This document shows, piece after piece, positions 28,301 to 36,739 of a DNA stretch of 64,000 bases. Within the stretch, counting starts at the first letter, position 1, and each line of letters starts with the position of its first letter. The notes under the pieces were generated by a model. The model had not been told where the DNA came from. It saw only the letters and a list, made by a program, of their open reading frames with translations, and did no database searches. The stretch is from Hermodice carunculata (lineage: Eukaryota; Annelida; Polychaeta; Eunicida; Amphinomidae), in assembly GCA_964020975.1 (NCBI GenBank), contig OZ026616.1:85624868-85688867 (forward strand), read 5' to 3'. The translations under genes were made by a program, and so were the position numbers.

Positions 28301-28626
28301 AAATATGGAACTTCCACTCAAACTACTGGTGATAGGTGAGGCGAAAAACAGTATGAGGACTACCATCGAGCATAATATTTTTTGAGTGTCAGATGGGGCT
28401 CTTTAGTTGATTTATCACTTTTGGATACTGTGGCAAGTAACCACGTTACATTTCACTTTGCTAGGAACATTCAGGACGGGTATTCCGACTACAGTTTGAC
28501 GAGTTCCAGATTGTGAGCAGCTCACATGACGACACAATTCTCATCTGGGATTTCCTCAATGTCCCTGTGACAGAAAGTAGCAGCGCCAGATCACCTACAA
28601 GAACATATACCTATGTCTCCAAATGA
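3511..28626 (+). CDS. BTRC: beta-TrCP (Slimb/FBXW1/FBXW11) F-box/WD40 protein, 3' ten coding exons
   Basis: This is the substrate receptor of the SCF(beta-TrCP) E3 ubiquitin ligase. The F-box binds Skp1, and the seven-bladed WD40 propeller binds DSG-type phosphodegrons of beta-catenin, IkB, Cubitus/Gli and similar proteins. Ten exons with GT/AG junctions join in frame to about 419 residues: 3511-3697, 5565-5658, 6688-6825, 19052-19170, 19699-19804, 20388-20531, 22800-22918, 25390-25500, 26266-26344 and 28465-28626. The product aligns end to end with human BTRC from the F-box to the C-terminus. Residues known to contact the degron in the human protein are all present: Tyr in GVYCLQYDD, Arg in SGLRDN, both Ser in the TGSVLC..GSSDS blade, Arg-Gly in HKRGIAC, Arg in ELVRCIRF and Arg in SGRVFRLQ. 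The first exon here starts mid-codon, so roughly the first 190 residues are encoded upstream of the window. No frameshift or stop is seen. Vertebrates have two paralogues (BTRC, FBXW11); invertebrates usually have one, so the symbol means the orthologue group. Confidence 0.97.
3804..4053. mobile_element. TTAA MITE with a perfect 33-bp internal hairpin
   Basis: The ends are perfect 16-bp inverted repeats: TTAACTCATTCCATAC and its complement, closing at the TTAA at 4050-4053. Inside, 3938-3970 and 3978-4010 are perfect inverted repeats of 33 bp around a 7-nt loop (cgcaagg). The TTAA target fits piggyBac-type non-autonomous elements. That is an inference from the target and ends, as no transposase is present. 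Confidence 0.8.
4050..4290. mobile_element. Second TTAA MITE abutting the first
   Basis: It starts at the same TTAA (4050-4053) that closes the previous element, reads TTAAGCCTTTCCTGGTC, and ends gctagaaggagttaa at 4290. It is more diverged than its neighbour. A weak hairpin (gataggtttaatgc.. / catcaaggaaagctactgac) remains. Confidence 0.5.
5565..5658 (+). CDS. BTRC: beta-TrCP exon: linker between F-box and propeller
   Basis: The acceptor is ttttcacag and the donor is gtaagt. The exon encodes [20 protein letters not shown] then [11 protein letters not shown]. The segment after GQFLF differs from vertebrates, while LYP.IIQDIE is invariant. The first base completes the Trp codon from the previous exon. 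Confidence 0.96.
5659..6687 (+). other. Intron of beta-TrCP
   Basis: It is bounded by gtaagt and ctgacag and contains one family B TIR element at 6461-6634. Otherwise it is AT-rich with no gene seen. Confidence 0.85.
6461..6634. mobile_element. Family B TIR element
   Basis: The left end cagtgaaatctgtccataaa and the right end gttcaggacaggtttcaatg are imperfect inverted repeats. The length (174 bp) and internal 'agaccac / gtggtct' pairs match the other family B copies. Non-coding. Confidence 0.65.
6688..6825 (+). CDS. BTRC: beta-TrCP exon: first WD40 blade
   Basis: A 138-bp phase-0 exon (46 codons) between ctgacag and gtaacc. It encodes [31 protein letters not shown] and SGLRDNTIK. It carries the degron-contacting Tyr (GVYC) and Arg (GLRD). 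Confidence 0.97.
9451..9612. mobile_element. Family B TIR element, approximate ends
   Basis: It starts cagtggtacctgttatttaa and ends near gacagtagaggtggggttt. Internal ggtggtcttacag and ggtggtcttaaaat mirror the left 'taagaccacc'. The right boundary is uncertain. Confidence 0.5.
9634..9872. mobile_element. TTAA MITE with a 33-bp hairpin
   Basis: The ends are perfect 20-bp inverted repeats (TTAACTCATTCCACCCTGAT and its complement). Inside, 9776-9808 and 9810-9842 pair over 33 bp with a single mismatch and a one-base loop. The arm begins gtcaacagctttccttggcg. It is 239 bp, non-coding, and the same family as 2999-3201. Confidence 0.8.
11370..11510. mobile_element. TTAA MITE remnant
   Basis: It starts TTAACCCATTCC, contains gccaaggaaagctgttgac, which is the right hairpin arm of family C, and ends with a diverged agggttcat. 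The left hairpin arm is mostly lost. Confidence 0.5.
11575..12245. repeat. Minisatellite of 37-bp unit
   Basis: About eighteen diverged head-to-tail copies of a 37-bp unit built on 'ggtgatacagccca' + 'ttggggccctcagccttct'. The period is clear from gatacag at 11591 and 11628. A 104-codon open frame over part of the array is a product of the repeat, not a gene. Confidence 0.85.
12347..12468. repeat. 61-bp tandem duplication
   Basis: Two copies, starting at 12347 and 12408, of a unit beginning cccggtaacaggctagtcct differ by about one base, so the duplication is recent. Confidence 0.9.
12846..13034. mobile_element. Family B TIR element, diverged
   Basis: The left tatagtggtacctcag and right caggtactactgta are inverted partners, with internal 'aagactacc / gggtggtt'. 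It is about 190 bp and non-coding. A C-run lies just downstream (13066-13084). Confidence 0.45.
13335..13414. repeat. (ATT)n microsatellite
   Basis: About 26 TTA units with two interruptions. The poly-Leu reading of it is an artefact. Confidence 0.95.
14515..14800. repeat. Degenerate ~40-bp tandem repeats containing CTGATTGGCC
   Basis: The word ctgattgg recurs at about 14525, 14622, 14661, 14717 and 14787, and as ctgattgtc at 14757, each followed by an A-rich block and gtcagat/gtcaaat. It is an old minisatellite, and the open frame across it is repeat translation. Confidence 0.6.
16650..17035. repeat. ~190-bp diverged tandem duplication
   Basis: Two copies, roughly 16650-16840 and 16842-17035, share 'ctttgacagttg / ctttaacggttg', 'catctagtttggg/catctagtttgga', 'cattgagtga' and 'attaatgcaaatatt' in the same order and spacing. 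They are about 75-80% alike by eye and non-coding. Confidence 0.75.
18150..18366. mobile_element. TTAA-type MITE remnant
   Basis: The left end tttactcattcctagtcagaa and right end ttggaaagggttaa resemble the ends of the copy at 4050-4290. A hairpin (gtgagttggcaacg / tcccaaactcac) lies between. Diverged. Confidence 0.4.
19052..19170 (+). CDS. BTRC: beta-TrCP exon: second WD40 blade
   Basis: The acceptor is gtttgttgcag and the donor is gtatta. It encodes [20 protein letters not shown] and onward to [11 protein letters not shown] plus a split Arg codon. Both phosphodegron-contacting serines are present. It follows the longest intron of the window (12.2 kb). Confidence 0.97.
19171..19698 (+). other. 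Intron of beta-TrCP (528 bp)
   Basis: It is bounded by gtatta and tttgttgtag. No gene or repeat is seen. Confidence 0.9.
19699..19804 (+). CDS. BTRC: beta-TrCP exon: third WD40 blade
   Basis: The acceptor is tttgttgtag and the donor is gtatgc. It encodes [20 protein letters not shown] then [15 protein letters not shown]. The first base completes the Arg codon of the previous exon. Confidence 0.97.
19805..20387 (+). other. Intron of beta-TrCP (583 bp)
   Basis: It is bounded by gtatgc and ctcttccag. It contains a C-rich then A-rich stretch (20025-20060) and a T-run (20128-20146). No gene is seen. Confidence 0.9.
20388..20531 (+). CDS. BTRC: beta-TrCP exon: fourth WD40 blade
   Basis: A 144-bp phase-0 exon after ctcttccag and before gtagga. 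It encodes [20 protein letters not shown] then [20 protein letters not shown] and ASGDRTIK. Confidence 0.97.
20532..22799 (+). other. Intron of beta-TrCP (2.3 kb)
   Basis: It is bounded by gtagga and atatttcacag. A TIR element sits at 20804-20969, and a possible TTAA element begins at 20566 (ttaacctcattcc). The remaining 1.8 kb shows no gene. Confidence 0.85.
20804..20969. mobile_element. Family B TIR element
   Basis: The left cagtgcaaactcgtgac and right tataatgaggtttcactg are inverted repeats. The element is 166 bp, flanked by TA, and non-coding. Confidence 0.65.
22800..22918 (+). CDS. BTRC: beta-TrCP exon: fifth WD40 blade
   Basis: The acceptor is atatttcacag and the donor is gtgggt. It encodes [20 protein letters not shown] then [19 protein letters not shown] plus a split Arg codon. 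The HKRG motif supplies the Arg-Gly pair that contacts the degron in the human structure. Confidence 0.97.
22919..25389 (+). other. Intron of beta-TrCP (2.5 kb)
   Basis: It is bounded by gtgggt and tctgattcag. Its first 720 bases are mostly the 31-bp array. The rest (about 23640-25380) is AT-rich with no gene seen. Confidence 0.85.
23067..23636. repeat. Minisatellite of 31-bp unit
   Basis: About eighteen copies of a 31-bp unit, gtggccagtaccttggatag + ctgtaaacatt. Two unit variants are intermixed (aaacatt and aaatact). The exact period is shown by gtggcc at 23164 and 23195. Because 31 is not a multiple of 3 and the unit lacks stops on the minus strand, long minus-strand frames (266 and 186 codons) with a 31-residue period arise by chance. 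Confidence 0.95.
25390..25500 (+). CDS. BTRC: beta-TrCP exon: sixth WD40 blade
   Basis: The acceptor is tctgattcag and the donor is gtaagg. It encodes [20 protein letters not shown] then [16 protein letters not shown] plus the first two bases of a Gly codon. Confidence 0.97.
25501..26265 (+). other. Intron of beta-TrCP (765 bp)
   Basis: It is bounded by gtaagg and tcctgttacag. No gene or clear repeat is seen. Confidence 0.9.
26266..26344 (+). CDS. BTRC: beta-TrCP exon: end of sixth and start of seventh WD40 blade
   Basis: The acceptor is tcctgttacag and the donor is gttagt. It encodes [20 protein letters not shown] then CLRTLV. The [15 protein letters not shown] segment is nearly invariant in this family. 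Confidence 0.97.
26345..28464 (+). other. Intron of beta-TrCP (2.1 kb)
   Basis: It is bounded by gttagt and actttgctag. Three quarters of it is the longest copy of repeat family A. The remainder has no gene. Confidence 0.85.
26360..27960 (+). repeat. Long interspersed repeat (family A), longest copy
   Basis: It begins ggctgacttgtctgtcagtt and ends near caggactatcacagtcctct. In between, three to four similar paragraphs recur: 'tcaaacttggtggggatgta', 'gttttgaaattgcatgggg', 'ggtgctgcaattt' and 'tgacattgagaggtca'. The other copies in the window are parts of it in the same order and orientation relative to the start motif. It has no coding capacity, is about 1.6 kb, and I do not recognise the family. 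Confidence 0.65.
28465..28626 (+). CDS. BTRC: beta-TrCP last coding exon: seventh WD40 blade and C-terminus
   Basis: The acceptor is actttgctag and the stop is TGA at 28624-28626. It encodes [20 protein letters not shown] then [11 protein letters not shown] and a short tail ending [11 protein letters not shown]. The final TYTY.S-basic signature matches vertebrate BTRC, so the C-terminus is complete. Confidence 0.97.
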   Translation, partial: EHSGRVFRLQFDEFQIVSSSHDDTILIWDFLNVPVTESSSARSPTRTYTYVSK

Positions 28627-30140
28627 ACTTCTGACCAACCTCGACAACATGGTAGATCAATATTGCATTGGGACAATACACCATTGTGTTGCTGGGTGGG
28701 ACAGAAGAATAGAGAATGGTGCAGATTGGGTGGATTTATGATTACCTGATTTCTGTGCCGAGCATGACAAAGTGTACACTATGTGTTCATGCATGCTGCA
28801 TTGGAGAATACGTACATGCATTACGAACAAATGCAGGGCTCTGATGCAGCCCTGTTGTGAAATCTTTCTTTTGATGTTGGACAGAGGGCATGATATTTGG
28901 AGAACAGCACAGTGTACTCCCAGCCATTCCTGGGCTGTGGCATTTGGATCTATTTATTATGGGACTGACAGCCGTAAAAAAATATGTGTCCTTGGATAAA
29001 TCAGTATCTTCAGAAACTAGCCATTGGGACATTTTGGAGGCCTCACAGTATTTTTTTCTCACCTGTGATCTTTTTGTCAACCAAGAAAATGGATATTGCA
29101 GTGATATAGTTGCAGACTTGAAAGACCTGGTTGATCCTTTTTTTGTTTTTGTTTTTTTGTTTTTTTGTTTTTTTTTGTTAAAGAGACTGTTGAATTTGTG
29201 ACAAATATATTTGCACAGACTGCCTTTCGATGACAGATGACACCACTAGCTGGTTATATTTGAATACATAGTGGTGTCCTCTTGGGAAGCCTCACTTGTG
29301 AGAGGCCACATTTCTGTGCAGACACATTTGGCGTTTCAGGTGTAAGTTCTCTTAACATTAGAGGCCATTCTTTTCAGTGCATTTCGAGTGGCTTTGTTAG
29401 AGGGAAGCTGTTATAAGTACAGCGGCAACAAAAATGATATTCAAACAGCAGTGGGTAGCCCTGATGCTGTCCTCCACTTTTGCTTTTGAAAAAAAAATTT
29501 AAAAAGTATGCCTCAAGGAGAGCTTATTTGTGGATGAAAGACTAAAACTGACACTCAGTCATCCATACATTGGTAGAAAAGTTAACATGTATGATGTGAC
29601 CGTGCGTGTCTTTATGTTTGTGTGTTTTGCAATACGCTGGCTGTTATGTGGCACACGTACCTTTGATTTGTCTCATTACCATGGTTACAAGGGTTGGAGC
29701 AACTTGTCTGTGATGTATCCTTCAGGTTTGCTTTTCATGGAAGGCAAAACTTCAGGCTGTGAGGCACAAATTGAAATGTATATAATTACTGAAATTGAGA
29801 TGGCCAACATGCTGTGCATGTCTAGTGTACATGCAGAAGGGGAAACATTGATGGGATAAGTACAGAACAGGCTCTTCATAAAGAGATTTATTGCTCCATT
29901 GCTTGATTGAACATTAAGAAAAATTCCATCAGATATGATAAAAATGTACCTTTGTTCAAACAGATGCATACAGATTTTGCTCCATTGCCTCATAAGATAG
30001 ATCTAATGCGAGGTTGTGTTCCTTGTTCTGAGTGATGGCAGGAAAAGTGTTCTTACACAGCAGATGTAGCCAGCAGATGTGTCAACTTTTAATTCAGCTC
30101 ATACGTAGGTGTGTAACTTTGTCAATGATAGACCAAAAAC

Positions 30141-30174
<34 letters not shown>

Positions 30175-32335
30175 AGAAAAAAAAGGACTTTGTTATAGCC
30201 ACATGCATGGCTCTAAACTACCACCATCATTCGTATAAGGAATCTCATTTCGTAAATAGTGAGGTCCCATTGTTTTGATGAACCTGTCAAGTATGGTACA
30301 CCTGGATGTTACAGATGTTTTTTTGCTTTTTTTTTTTTTTTTTTTCGGGGATTTACATGGAAGTTGGACTGCTGCAGTGTTTTGAGTGACTGACTGTCAA
30401 AAGTTAGCCAGGTGCTTTTAATATGTAGTGTTGCTCTGTGATGACTATGCACTGGCACTCTGCTGACCCGATGTGACCTTGACTGTGACTTTGTCAGGTT
30501 CTTCAGCTTGCCAGCAGAGGGCATAGCTTTGTGCCTTTCACCAATTCATCCAACATTGATTTGGTAGTGTTTGTATGTAGATTATATGTGTTCCCAAAGG
30601 GAGGGCCTGCAGAAAATCGTTCAATCAAGTCTACTTGAGATCCCATAGAGATGTAGAAAGTATAATATATGGTTGCGAAATGCAACCAAAAATAAAGCTG
30701 GGACATTTTCACACGATGAAGGCAAATGTACTGCTTGAAATAGATTGTGTGTATTGAATGACTAAAATTGTTGGTTAAAAAATGACCAGCTTTTGATAAA
30801 TTCTGCGTCTTTCATGTTTTCCTTAGAGAAGTCATAATGGGGATTTCTGTTGATTCATTAGATGTGCTTATTGGCTGTTAGTGTCATATGGGGGAGGGGG
30901 GTGTGTGGATAAATGGACACTTTCATGACATACATTAATATGTAGAGCAATTAACACATTTGACCAAGCAGTGATCTTTATACTTCTAGATGAACTTTAA
31001 ACGAAGAAAACTGACAGGTGTCCGCAGCGTGAAACATTGCACATGTAATAACCATAAGTTCAAAGGGTTAATACTAGACGTGGTGTTCACTGTGCTGTCA
31101 TTGGCAGCCATAAATTAATTGTTAACGTGCATGAAGACACATTGTTGTTCCCATGGTAACCACTTTTCATTATTCCATTCTCATCAGCGTGCAAAGTAAC
31201 TTAGCACCTCTAGGCTTCAGCACTATGCTAAGTGACGTAATCATTTTGTTGTCTTTTCCTGTTTTTGACTGTATTTATGTTTCATGGAATTAATAAATTG
31301 CATTTCATGCACTTGGCTTCTTAGGCTTGCAGTGACACAAGTCTTGAGCTATCAGATCACAAGAGGGCACCACTGGCAAAGAAAAATGTCCTGTGGCTGG
31401 TGCCCTCTGGTGATTCAAGTATGTAGGGCTTGCCCAGAAGATGAAAATACCCAGAAGTTCATGGCTTTGTTTACATATTAGGTCATGCATTCATTGTTAC
31501 ATGTTAAACATCTGTTTTCATCAGTATCATAAGTGTGTCAGTGTGAAAATTTAAATTGAAAAAAAAAAGAAAACAAAAGGACCAAGAAAAAAAAAATCCA
31601 AAACACACACAAAAAGAGGGAAGAGCCCACAGTTGGGGAAGCTGAAGTACATGTAGATACATATACCGATCCTGGCTGTTCAATAAATATACAAAGCAGT
31701 GTTGAACCAATATTGAGCATTTCCAAATTTGCTGCACAGGCATAATTGTATGGTGATATGTACTTACCCGTGCAAAATGTGGCAGATCTTGACATGCGAG
31801 AAGAGACCCCACAAAGTGCTCATAGTCTTGGTGGCTAAATTAAATTTTCACTAGTTTTTTTAACATACTCCTAAAGCGAACATGCATAAGGGCTTTTGGT
31901 CTGGTGTGCAAGGTTGGAAAATCATATGGTAGTATATTTTGTGGCAAAACCTTGGGTTAGTGTAAGCTATGCTTGAGTGTACAATGCCAGGTGCATGGAG
32001 CCATTTGTCTTATTTTTGTGATCTAAAATCTGTCGGGCCAGCTCCTTTGGAGTGCAGAGCTGTGGTAGAACTCCCATATGTTTGTAGATGATTCCTTGTC
32101 ATAAAAACCAAACTTTCTTTTCATGAAACAGCACATGGAAGTTACAAAGTGAAAAAGGGTGAAGTATGAAATCATGATCAGGGAGGCCTGTTGCATATAC
32201 ACTTGTTTTTAAAACATTAGATCTGGTTCCATGCCGATGTTTACTTTGATTTAAGTTTTTCATTCAAGATTTGTGAAATCCATATGAACCTAAGTATGCA
32301 CACACTGTGACCTTGGTTTTCATACAGGTTGATTG

Positions 32336-32460
32336 CAGGTGTAGGCATCAAAATCTCTGAAAGAGGATGCAAAATCCCAGGTATAAGCATCAAATTCTCT
32401 GAAAGAGGATGCAAAACTGGTATGCCAGGAGTAGGCATCAAATTCTATGGCAGGATGCGC
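32336..32460. repeat. Three-copy ~42-48-bp tandem repeat
   Basis: Units starting at 32336, 32378 and 32426 share 'aggcatcaaattctctgaaa' and 'gaggatgc'. The third is truncated. Confidence 0.8.
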
Positions 32461-34424
32461 GACCTGGCAAAAAGGTGGACATTTTATGTAAACTTGTAAA
32501 TAGCTGTAAAGTGGTTCAGCGTAAAGTTGTATTTTACATTGTATATGTAAAGTACCATATTTTCATCTGGGTGTAAAATTAATGATGTTATAATCTATAT
32601 TTTGGTCCATGGTGTTCGGAGTCCTTGTCACGATCAACTGAACTTTGCAACTGCTTCAGAAGTTACAGGTAGAACATGTGGAATTATAGTTACAAAAACT
32701 TGAAAGCACTTAGTGTGCATTCTTGCAGATACTTTAAGATGACTGCTCAGACCTCATGAAAATTCATGCGGGGGGGGGGGGGGGTGCAGGCATTTTTTGT
32801 CGTAATACATGATAAATCAAATACCTGGTACTGTGTTTGGCATGATGACCTGTTTACTAACTGGACAAAATTGCCCCGTTTTGTATGGCCTATCTATCTG
32901 CGGAATTATAAAGTACAGAAAGGGACAATTACAAAAATGTCATCAAGTTAGAAAGGTCAACAGATTTTTTAACTTACTGAGTGTATTACTGTTGTTGAAG
33001 TAGTTGCAGCTGGTGATAATCTCCATTCCTCTGCTTAGAAGTGACAAATTCTGCAATATTCATCTTCAACGTGATGGCTCAGTCGAGGGATTCATGTTTG
33101 TTAAAGCACTGGTAAACAACATATAAATAACTGCAATAAACCAAAATTTATATTCCATGTTACAATTTCAGAAATTTTGTGTCTCCTGTCTGGATGGCAT
33201 CCATCAGGAAAGAAAGTGAGGAAAAAAATGTCATGACTTTCTTTTTCTTTAGGTTCAGTGTCTTGTCAAATGTTACTTGTTTTCTTTTCATTTTTTTATT
33301 TTTTTCAGCAGGCCTTGTTTGGTTTCAGTAAATCATGACATTTTTTGTCAGACAAAAGAAAACTTATTAGTGTAGATTTTTCCATGAAGTGGTTTTTTGA
33401 AAGAAACTTTGTACTGTATAAGATATTGTGCACAGGGCTGCTTGAAATGCGAGTTTGGGCTATAAATCTGGTTGCTGTGACAATTGGATGTGGAGTCCTG
33501 ACTCATTGTACTATGAAATTTCTGCTGACTTTTCTGCCATACTTTCATTAGCAACTTTCAGTTTGAATTTAGGTGTGATGCCAGGTTGAACTGAAATGGT
33601 TGTCAGTGTTATTTAATTGTGCGGCCCACTGTAGATGTAGATTGGGACGTCTGGACAGTGTGTGCTATACACTTTGAGTGTCTTCCCTTGCCCAATGTAA
33701 ATATCACCATTTCACCTCACTCCATTCCACAATTCACTCACCCAACTCTGAATCTGAATTCTTGTTTCAAATGTGAGATATTGAACTTTTGTCAAGGAAT
33801 GTAAATGGACTTACACTGTACAATTTACATGATTTAAGCTAGATTGAAGGTTATTCATGTTTTTTAATCAGGCCCAATTTCTCTGTTGTAAAGGGTCATG
33901 CCAGTATGTTTATATCGTACACTTTTGAAGTCCGTCATAGAGATCAGGACTTTCTGCTTAGGCAAACAAAAGTGAAAAGATACTTGCAAAGTAATGCATA
34001 CTGCAGAAAGCAAATCTTGGGCTGATACTGTACATCAGCATCACTTACCCAGTGATACCTGGAATGCCTGTTATTTTGAAATGCTGTCCCTCAGAGTTAC
34101 CGAACGGTGCATACTTGCCAATGAATGTGTTTGTGACGTGGCCCATACTGTTTTATTAAAATAGTTTATAGGGCCACATGGGACTATTTTCTAGGTTGGC
34201 GGAATATGGAATTACATTCTAGGGCCCAACAACTTGACTGGAATATAACATGTAACTTGGTGGCCACATGGTTGCATTGCAGATTTGGCAGCCTTTTGTT
34301 GCCGCAAAAAGAAAGGAAGTTGTGTAAATAGCATGCATGCTTCATCATCGTAATAAAATATATACATACATTTCTGCTGGCTTGAAGCTTGTTATTTCTT
34401 GCACTTAGTTTTGGCTTTTTTTTT

Positions 34425-34690
34425 TTTTTTTTAGCTCAGCTGAGCTAACAATATGGATGATGATCCATCATCAATCAGTTCACAATTACTTCTCAGTAGA
34501 AATCCTTGCCAAGATCTTCAAATATGATGGAAATGTATCTTGGATGGGTTTCGACCAAGTGTGTTTCAATGGTCACATACCAACAAGTTGTATTTTTTTT
34601 GGTTCTTCGGACCTCGGGTAGCAGAGCTAATTGTGAATGTGATGCAGTCCAGTTTTCAGGGGCATTCCATGGTAATTTGGATGTAACCTG
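34425..34690 (+). repeat. Family A repeat, 5' fragment
   Basis: It starts after a T-run with tagctcagctgagctaaca and contains 'tcaaatatgatggaaatgta' and 'tcttggatgggtttcgaccaa', corresponding to the early part of the 26360 copy. Confidence 0.6.
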
Positions 34691-36739
34691 TGCTTTACAG
34701 TGTATTATTCCAGTGTTCTGAATGCCGACATATATTTTAAAGTGTAGTAATTTTTGCTTTTATTTAATTTCTGATGTTTTTAAAAAAATACCAAAGTTGA
34801 AAAAAAAAGGTTGATGGGACATTATAAAATGGTCATTTATTTTGTCAGAATGGTACAATGGGATGAAAAAATACTCTAGACACACATAAAATTGATGGAT
34901 GGTATGAAAATCTTGCTTAGCCAGGACCAGATACCAGTTTAAAATTTCGTTTAATCTTAAAATTTAAAATGTGCCATCCATGACAATTTACATTTGACAG
35001 TTTGTTTAATTCATACCCCAATGCTTTGTTTCAAAAATCCTTTCCAATCATTCATAAAGGTCGTAAAAGCTAATGCCAGCAAAGAAACTGACTTTTCACC
35101 CTGTTCAATACATGTAGGTCAAAATTATTGTGTCCATGTCCACAACAATAACCTATCCAGATAATTTTTCAAATTCTGTCAGAATTGTGCACAAACATTA
35201 AGAGCTACAAATTTTTACGTTGTGTAGTGGAGTAGAAGACGAGACCCACACTTGTTAAGAATATCTTCAATAATTTACAAATTTTCAGAATATACAGTGT
35301 CCCGGACATGACATTTCATAACATTCATTTGCATTTAAAGTTTAGTTTCAATGAAAGTGTTGCCACCAGTTACTACAAACTCATTGTAAATGTGTATTCC
35401 CACTTGATCCAGGTACTTGAGTCCAATGTGGCGAGAGAAAAGTTAGCATATTTTTCCATTCAGGTCCCTCAAACAAAGGTGTTCTGTCTACAATGCAACT
35501 AATTATATTCTAGAAAATGTCTGAAGTTGAAGCAGTCAAATTTTTTGTTAAATTGCAGAAATAACCAAGTTCTCAAACTGTGAGCAACAACAGAAAAGAA
35601 TTGTAAACAGAGGAAAGTTTTGGATAGGAATGCCTTGACCACAAAACCCATATCCAACGTTTGTACCATCTGTGACACTCCGGGTTTTTTGTACCAAAAA
35701 TGAGTAAAAATAAACGAAAGCATTTTTTTGTCTGTAGGTGTTTTAAATGGTACCAGTGCAGTATGTCACCAGAAAAAAATAACAAATGTTAACTGTTTTA
35801 AGTTGGAAGCTCTTAAAGTCTGCAAGATGTCCCATCCATGACAAAACAATATCATGGAATGTCCTTTGAAGTAAACTCCATATGTTGTGATACAACTTGT
35901 AGGACTTGTAAAGCAGAGCTCCATATTAAGGCAAGCCTGCCAGCCTGGGATAAGTAAAACTGAAGTCTGGGCAAAAAGTCAAGATGGGTGACAATAGGGA
36001 TTGAAGTTAGGACAACCAACTTTCTGAGGGGGGCAACTAAGTTTGACATTGCAATTGCCCGGGGACAACCAGACAAAATCCCTTATTTTGAGCTCTGTTA
36101 ATGGTATAAAAATCTAGATCAAGTTAGACATTGGTGGTCCACTCCCAACCTCCCGTAGACCAAAATGTGAAAATTTTGAGAATGACTTTTCTTTTGAAAA
36201 ATTTACAACAAGTCCTTGTGAAATTTGGCAGGAATGTTGATTGGGCTAAAAGATGAAAACATGCCAAAATATGGTGGTGCCACATACTGAAGATATGGAG
36301 CAAAATGTATGAAACACATTGGATTCAATTATATTTGTGTCATAATATATTACCTATCCACTACATTTGGTAAGATCTCTGCTGAAATTGCATCCACACC
36401 AAACCTTTAAAATATCAAAAAACATTTATCCATACATATATGCCTTTCGACTCTAGGCCCATGGCACCCTCTAGCAACTGGTCCTGGTGCCCAGTACTTG
36501 ATCTCCAGTATTGACCAATCACATCAGTTTTCTCTGCTTTGCATCCATGGCATTTTCTACTCCATAGATCATTTTATGCTGTATTTATCTTCAAGTGTCA
36601 TCATTATCAAGTCTTTACTATGTACATGTGTAGTCTTGGTGGGTATATACTAGTGCACCAATTGGTAAGTAAGGAGTTTTCATGGGAGGTGCTCCCTCCT
36701 TGCTTGAGCAGACCTTTTTGTTGGTGTGAATTCCAATCT

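Larger units (their letters stand above)
28627..36700 (+). other. 3' UTR of beta-TrCP (length unknown), then non-coding DNA
   Basis: No exon or gene is recognised after the stop codon. Possible polyadenylation hexamers AATAAA occur, for example, at 30691-30696, near 31289, 31683 and 33134. Nothing decides between them. T-, A- and G-runs occur (29140-29177, 30140-30185, 30327-30347, 32769-32784). Pumilio-type TGTAAATA words lie at 32495, 33696 and 34323. A family A repeat fragment lies at 34425-34690. The short open frames show no protein signature. Confidence 0.6.
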
